Shown here one piece after another: positions 59,108 to 64,000 of a DNA stretch of 64,000 nucleotides. This DNA is from Tenebrio molitor (Eukaryota > Arthropoda > Insecta > Coleoptera > Tenebrionidae): contig NC_091049.1 in assembly GCF_963966145.1 (NCBI RefSeq), positions 28,892,001 to 28,956,000 of the forward strand. Reading direction: 5' to 3'. Numbering within the stretch: the stretch's first letter is position 1; each line of letters opens with the position of its first letter. The translations under genes and the position numbers were made by a program. The notes below the pieces were generated by a model. That model did not search any database and had not been told where the DNA came from. It saw nothing but the letters and a program-made list of their open reading frames with translations.

Positions 59108-60217
59108 ATGTCAAAAAACGAATCGACTCAGAATACAACGATAAAAGAATTAAGAAAAATTGCTAAAGAAAAGAATATCAAAGGTTACTCTAAAATGAAG
59201 AAGGCAGAATTATTACAAAAAATTAACGACCAACCGTTCGCTTTCGAAGATAGTTATTTTACAGAGTTTTCAAAAAAATCTAAAATGAAAATAATAGAAG
59301 AAAAAACAAAAGCTGAATACACTAAAAAATGGAGAAGACACAAAGTTTACTATAAGGTTATATTAGTGGAAGACTGGCAGGGCCAGTCCAGAGGCAAAGC
59401 CGAAGATGAAGAAGCACCCGAGTCTGATCTTTCAGACATAATTATGAAAAAAATTACTGTCATTAGAGAGGGATTAAATGAAATGATTAAAATAGTAAAA
59501 CAGAAAACAAATTTCAAAGAAGGAGATTTAATGAATATAGTGATTAATCATCCTGATCTTTGGAATCCTATTTCCACAGGGTTATCAAGAACTTCTGATA
59601 TTGACAATTTATTAAACAAAATTCAAAGTATCTTAACTTCAAATCAAGATTTAGATATAGGTATACGGTTGCACATTTCATGCCGAAGTTGTTAATATGC
59701 CTAGAGGTGCTACTAATGCGAAAAGATTATTAAATATAGCAGAAGACTCACGAACAAAGAAAAGCATAACACCGATAAAAAACAAAGATAATTTATGTTG
59801 TCCAAGAGCTGTTATTGTTGGATTAACTTATCATACAAATATTATACTTGGTAGAGAATATGATCATAATGATATAAGATACATAAGAATGGGAAGAAAT
59901 TTACAAACTACTTTAGCTCAAGAATCAACTTGGGGAATATAATAGAAATTATTTTACTTTAGATGATATTGCGAATATAGAAAGATTATTAAATATTCAA
60001 ATAAAAATCGTAGCAGCCGAATGTTTGAATTCTGTAATATATTCAGGACTTGAAAAAGATGTAAAAGTTTATTTATATAAAAATGGAAATCATTTCGATA
60101 CAATCAATAGTATGACAGGTTTCTACGGTCAGTCTTATTATTGTGAAAAATGTGATAAACCATATCAAAATAAAGACGGACATAAATGCAAAACGAAGGA
60201 TAAAATATGCGTAATGT
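59108..60217 (+). pseudogene. Polinton/Maverick-like DNA polymerase B, N-terminal part, broken
   Basis: An ORF from ATG 59108 (frame open from about 59050) has a SAP-like helix pair, IKELRKIAKEKNIKGYSKMK, and ends at 59695. The same protein continues in another frame from 59697 (MPRGATNAKRLLNIAED, NKDNLCCPRAV) to a stop near 59942. It resumes in a further frame to about 60210, with a CEKCDKPYQNKDGHKC zinc knuckle. This architecture precedes the exonuclease domain in protein-primed family B polymerases of Polintons. At least two frameshifts and the downstream retrotransposon make it non-functional. Assignment rests on the arrangement and on the exonuclease found at 63420 onward. Confidence 0.65.
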
Positions 60218-62784
60218 TGTTGTATGTATATTTAATACCTATACAGGTTTATAAATTATCCGATTTTCGACATTTCCCACTAACTCAATAAAATACAATA
60301 AAATATAATATAATAACTAAAACTAACTAACTAAATAAGACAATAATTCAAAACAATAACAAATTAGCAGCTTTCCAAATACAATTATTCCTCCCCACAT
60401 ATTGTCCCTCTTCTCCACTCAACCTTCTTCATCCATTCGATCCCTCTTCCGTCCTCATTCAACATTTCTTCTCTACTTTCCTCTCTCTCTCTCAATTCTA
60501 CGCATTCATTCAACATATGTTCTATCGTCTCCTTTTTTTCTCCACACATCCTGCACACTCTAATCCTATCCTCATTCCAATATTTATTCTCTCTCTCCTC
60601 ATTTCCACACCTAAATCTTGCTATTATCACTCTCTCCTTTCTACTCTCTCTTCCTAGGTACTTTGGTAGTTCTTCCGTTATTATTTTTTCATACTTCCCA
60701 TTGTACCTAGATTCCCTAATTCTCGTTCTTCTTTCCTGCACTTGCACATCTCTGTCTCTCTGCACCAATTCATCTGTCATTGTTCTGCCTCCCTCTCGCA
60801 TTCTTTCTATCTCCGCTCCTGCATACCCATTTCTTTCGAAATATGCCTCCCTCTCTTTCCATACCCCTTTTCCTATTTCTTTCCTTTTTTCTTTCAGACA
60901 CTCTTGCAAAATTCTACACTCTCCTCTCTCTATCAACCTCTCCTCAAATCTTATTGCTCTCTTTCCTGCTTCTATTCTTATTCCATCCCTTTTTGTTTCC
61001 TCCATCACTATATAGCCCGGTGTCTCTCTATCTACTCCTAGCACCCATTTCAAATATTTTCCTTGCACCCCTTCCAACCCTTCTTGCTCTCTCCATCCCC
61101 ATATTTCCGCTCCATACATCATCACGCTTTTCACCAGACTATCAAACATCATTATTCTCCTTCTAAAGTCATGTCCAAATTTTCTCTCTCCTATCCCCCA
61201 TACCGCTCCTATTATCTTATTCGCTTTTTTCACTAACTCTCTCACATGTGCTGCTGCTGTATTTCTTTCATTCATCACATAACCTAAATACTTAAATTCT
61301 TTCACTTCTTCAATTTTATCCTTTTCCCATCTCCACTCATTTATTTTTCTCCTACCACCCCCCTTTCTAAACACCATCATCTTGGATTTCTCTACATTCA
61401 CCGTCAACTTTTTCCTCCTCATATATTTCTCCATGTTTCCCAACATTTCTTTCATACCTTTCTCCTCTCTCGCTAGCACCACCAAATCATCCGCGTATGC
61501 CAAAGACCACACTTTTTCTTTGCCCACCACGACCCTCCCTGCCTGCCCCTTCCTGAACATCTCCTCTATATCTCCTATAAACGCTGCAAACAGGCTGGGG
61601 CTTAGTGGACAACCTTGTCTTACTCCCTTATACGTCTTGAAACATTCACTCACTCTTCCATCCACTCTCACTCTACTTATCGTCTCTTCATATATCTCTT
61701 CTATTTTTGTTACCAGATGCTCATTTATCCCTTTCTTTCTCAAGTATTCCCACAGTAAGTCTCTTTCCACATTATCAAAAGCCGCCTTCAGATCTACAAA
61801 AAATGCATATATCTTGCTACCCCTCTTTTTTATCTCATTTCCTATTATATGATTCAAGATATATACGTTGTCCATAGTCCCTCTACCTTTCCTAAATCCC
61901 GCCTGCCCGTCTGGTAACGCACCCCGCTCATTCATTTCCTTCATCAGTCTTTCTTCCACAATCATCGCGTATACCTTATATGCCGTATTAAGGAGCGTGA
62001 TCCCCCTGTAATTGCTGGCTGTATCCTTTTCTCCTTTCTTATATATGGGGCATATTATCCCCTCCTTCCACTCCTGGGGGAAGCCCTCTCCCTTCCACAC
62101 TCCATTCATTATCTCTAACAACCTATCAACTTCCCTTTCAGTTCCATATATCCACGATTCGTTCTGTATACCGCCCCTCCCCGGTGCCTTTTTCCTTTTC
62201 AGTTTTCTTAGTTGTTGCTCTAATTCTTCTCTTGTTATCTCTTCTATTTCTCCCACTCTGTGTTGTCTCTTTTCCTTTTCTTGTCTGTTTTCCTCACCCC
62301 CCAACAACTCACTGAAGTACTTTCTCCATTCCTCCATAGTAATTCTATCACTCACTATTTCTCCTTTTTTCTTTCTTTCCCTATTTATGTATCTCCACAC
62401 CTCTTCTTCCGTCTTTATACCTTTCATCTTCATTTCTTCTTCCATCCGTTTCTTTTCCTTCTTCTCTTTGCATACTAATTTGTACCTCTTGCGTGCTCTC
62501 TTGTACTCTTCCTTCGTTGCTTTTTCTTTTTTCCAATTTCTTAGTTTCTTTCTTGCTGCTTGCTTCCCTTCCCTGCATTCTTTATCCCACCACTCGTTTT
62601 TCCACAGCCCCATCTTCTCTCTTATCTCTATCTCTTTTTTTTCTGTTGCATTTTTTACGTTCTCGCTCAGCTCCCTCACTTTTTCGTTTATTTCTCCTTC
62701 TTCGTATTTTGCCTCCCTAAGTCTTGCTCTATACTTTTCTATTCCTTCTTCCGTCCAAATATTCTTCACAATTTTTCTTTATGT
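60218..62784 (-). mobile_element. Non-LTR retrotransposon inserted in the Polinton polymerase
   Basis: Identical 14-bp sequences AATATGCGTAATGT flank it at 60204-60217 and 62785-62798, which are target-site duplications. The element reads on the minus strand and its 3' end lies at the low coordinate, with an AT-rich tail containing ACTAACTAACTAA-like units. It is 5' truncated: nothing of ORF1 or the endonuclease remains. The right border falls just before the ORF start. Confidence 0.85.
60385..62769 (-). CDS. Reverse transcriptase ORF of the non-LTR element (5' truncated)
   Basis: This is an uninterrupted 794-codon frame. Reverse transcriptase blocks appear in order: GFRKGRGTMDNVYIL, FFVDLKAAFDN (motif A), GVRQGCPLSPSLF (motif B) and LAYADDLVVLA with the YADD catalytic pair. 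After the thumb comes a helical region, then a C-terminal CRMCGEKKETIEHMLNEC zinc knuckle. No endonuclease or ORF1 is present. The open frame over 2.4 kb in an inactive position argues for a recent insertion. The clade is not assigned here. Its very high Lys/Glu/Arg content and purine-rich sense strand differ from the neighbours. Confidence 0.85.
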   Translation of the reverse strand: MKNIWTEEGIEKYRARLREAKYEEGEINEKVRELSENVKNATEKKEIEIREKMGLWKNEWWDKECREGKQAARKKLRNWKKEKATKEEYKRARKRYKLVCKEKKEKKRMEEEMKMKGIKTEEEVWRYINRERKKKGEIVSDRITMEEWRKYFSELLGGEENRQEKEKRQHRVGEIEEITREELEQQLRKLKRKKAPGRGGIQNESWIYGTEREVDRLLEIMNGVWKGEGFPQEWKEGIICPIYKKGEKDTASNYRGITLLNTAYKVYAMIVEERLMKEMNERGALPDGQAGFRKGRGTMDNVYILNHIIGNEIKKRGSKIYAFFVDLKAAFDNVERDLLWEYLRKKGINEHLVTKIEEIYEETISRVRVDGRVSECFKTYKGVRQGCPLSPSLFAAFIGDIEEMFRKGQAGRVVVGKEKVWSLAYADDLVVLAREEKGMKEMLGNMEKYMRRKKLTVNVEKSKMMVFRKGGGRRKINEWRWEKDKIEEVKEFKYLGYVMNERNTAAAHVRELVKKANKIIGAVWGIGERKFGHDFRRRIMMFDSLVKSVMMYGAEIWGWREQEGLEGVQGKYLKWVLGVDRETPGYIVMEETKRDGIRIEAGKRAIRFEERLIERGECRILQECLKEKRKEIGKGVWKEREAYFERNGYAGAEIERMREGGRTMTDELVQRDRDVQVQERRTRIRESRYNGKYEKIITEELPKYLGRESRKERVIIARFRCGNEERENKYWNEDRIRVCRMCGEKKETIEHMLNECVELREREESREEMLNEDGRGIEWMKKVEWRRGTICGEE

Positions 62785-62798
62785 AATATGCGTAATGT

Positions 62799-64000
62799 GT
62801 TTCAAGTCTAATCAAATCACAAAGAAGACTCTTCAAAAGGAATATATTGTGAAAAATGTAATAGATATTACTTTAATCAAAAATGTTTAGAAAATCATTC
62901 AGAAGTTTGTGAAAAATTTCATAAATGCTTAAAGTGTAATAAAATACTCAAAAGATGTGATAAAATGGTTGACGAAGGTAAAAAAATGATTGAAGAAGGA
63001 AATAAAATAATTGAAGAAGGAAATAACAAGAAGGGTAATCAAATCATTAAAAAAGGTAACAAAATGATAGAAGAGGGTAGTAAAGAACACAGATGTGGAT
63101 GGGAAAAATGTCGAAATTGTTATAAAGAAGTTGAAATATTACAACATAAATGTTATATGCAATGGAAACGACAAAAAGGTGGAATCTGTCAAACAACAAT
63201 GAAAGACGGTGATAAAATATACAAAGTAAAAGGCTGTGAAAATTGTAACAAAAAAGGTTGTACTAAAATATACTCTAAAGAAAAAGTTAAAAACAAAAAC
63301 TATTGGCTTTATCAATGCAAGAAATGCAAAACCTGTATTAAAAAACCGTTGGATGATGAAGAACCTTTTGTGTGTGTTGACTGTGGTTCTAGAAAGCATA
63401 CAAATAATTGTACCTATACAGAAAAATCTTTATTCTTTGATTATGAAGCGATGCAAGAAACAGGCAAACACATCGCTAATTTAGTTATATCTCACGATTT
63501 TAGCGGAAATGTTAATTCTTTTAAGACTAACGAAGATTTCTGTAAATGGTTAATTTCTAGAGATCATCGAGGACACACAGCTATTGCACATTATTCTAAA
63601 GGTTATGATTCTTACTTTATTCTAAAATATTGCGTTGAAAACGGTATTAAACCTTTCTGCGTATATAATGGATCTAAAATAATGTTAATGGAAATAAAAT
63701 CAATTAATTTAAGAATTATTGATAGTAGTAAGGACCTTTAAAAAACTTCCCCAAAACATTCGGTCTAAAAGAACTTAAAAAAGGTTATTTTCCACATTTT
63801 TTCAATACAACAGAAAATCAGAACTATATTGGAAAAATGGTGTTAATTCTATGAAACCAAAAGAAAGGGAAGAGTTTTTAGAATGGCATAAACAAAAAAG
63901 AAAAGAAAATTATTTGTTTGATTTTAAAAAAGAACTTTATGATTATTGTAATTCTGATGTTGATATATTAAGAAGAGGATGTCTTGAATTAAGAAATCAG
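62799..64000 (+). pseudogene. Polinton/Maverick-like DNA polymerase B, exonuclease part, broken and cut by the window end
   Basis: After the retrotransposon the polymerase resumes with Cys/His knuckles (CEKC, CLKCNK, CGWEKCRNC, CENCNKKGC, CKKCKTC). Next come short heptad-like repeats (62983-63084). The 3'-5' exonuclease follows, with motif I FFDYEA, motif II AHYSKGYDSYF and, after a frameshift near 63735, motif III YCNSDVDIL at about 63945. This matches DNA_pol_B_2, the protein-primed polymerase of Polintons. One frameshift lies just past the left border (before the CEKC block) and another near 63735, so the gene is dead. The palm domain and the rest of the element lie beyond the window. Confidence 0.75.

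Noticed and set aside
62012..62890. 292-codon Ser/Phe-rich ORF on the plus strand
   Set aside because: It is the antisense of the reverse transcriptase ORF; its composition mirrors the purine-rich sense strand.
1..64000. CRISPR arrays, rRNA genes, bacterial operons
   Set aside because: None seen. Split genes, animal protein families and intron signals show a nuclear insect sequence.

Overview
This window is nuclear DNA from an insect. Its genes are split by short GT-AG introns, often 50-60 bp, and they encode animal proteins: Myrf, a KIM-type PTP like PTP-ER, Ada3, RecQ5, UBE2L3 and SLX1. They sit beside insect-type gustatory receptors and an insect-style ABCC transporter. A beetle is my best guess for the order, but that is an inference from general feel, not from a diagnostic marker.

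Layout. 1-4180: short TA-flanked inverted-repeat elements and one GC-rich patch. 4361-7427 (+): thioredoxin (Trx-2 type), with a long first intron and several CACGTG boxes in and upstream of it. 8339-17808 (-): myelin regulatory factor (Myrf), 13 coding exons that join in frame to 1049 codons. Its introns carry seven copies of one local repeat module, and intron 1 carries a cluster of GTCAAATATTTGAC-like palindromes. 17809-18800: GC-rich probable Myrf promoter. 18800-26000: a transposon graveyard with at least eight MITE or foldback elements, including nested ones with visible TA duplications, plus a tRNA-derived remnant. 26050-27643 (+): a frameshifted fragment of an AAA-ATPase-like gene. 30658-32834 (+): a MAPK-type tyrosine phosphatase with a kinase interaction motif.

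33996-43126 is a compact housekeeping block: Ada3 (-) head to head with RecQ5 (+), then UBE2L3 (-) head to head with SLX1 (+). 43127-47160 is repeat-rich. 47163-50922 holds three gustatory receptor genes (two +, one -). 51918-55930 (+) is a full-length ABCC transporter. 55931-59050 is mostly foldback DNA. 59050-64000 is a decayed Polinton/Maverick-like element carrying a protein-primed family B DNA polymerase. Its polymerase gene is broken by frameshifts and by a 2.57-kb non-LTR retrotransposon on the minus strand with a 14-bp target duplication.

The genes do not form a pathway. The housekeeping block pairs chromatin and transcription, ubiquitin and DNA-repair functions across two shared promoters. 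The receptor and transporter genes form an environment-facing block. The clearest unexplained signals are the reiterated modules in Myrf introns, the palindrome cluster in Myrf intron 1, the Cys-rich region and WQD loop of the phosphatase, and the internal heptad repeats of the Polinton polymerase. I found no wholly new biological system that I can defend.
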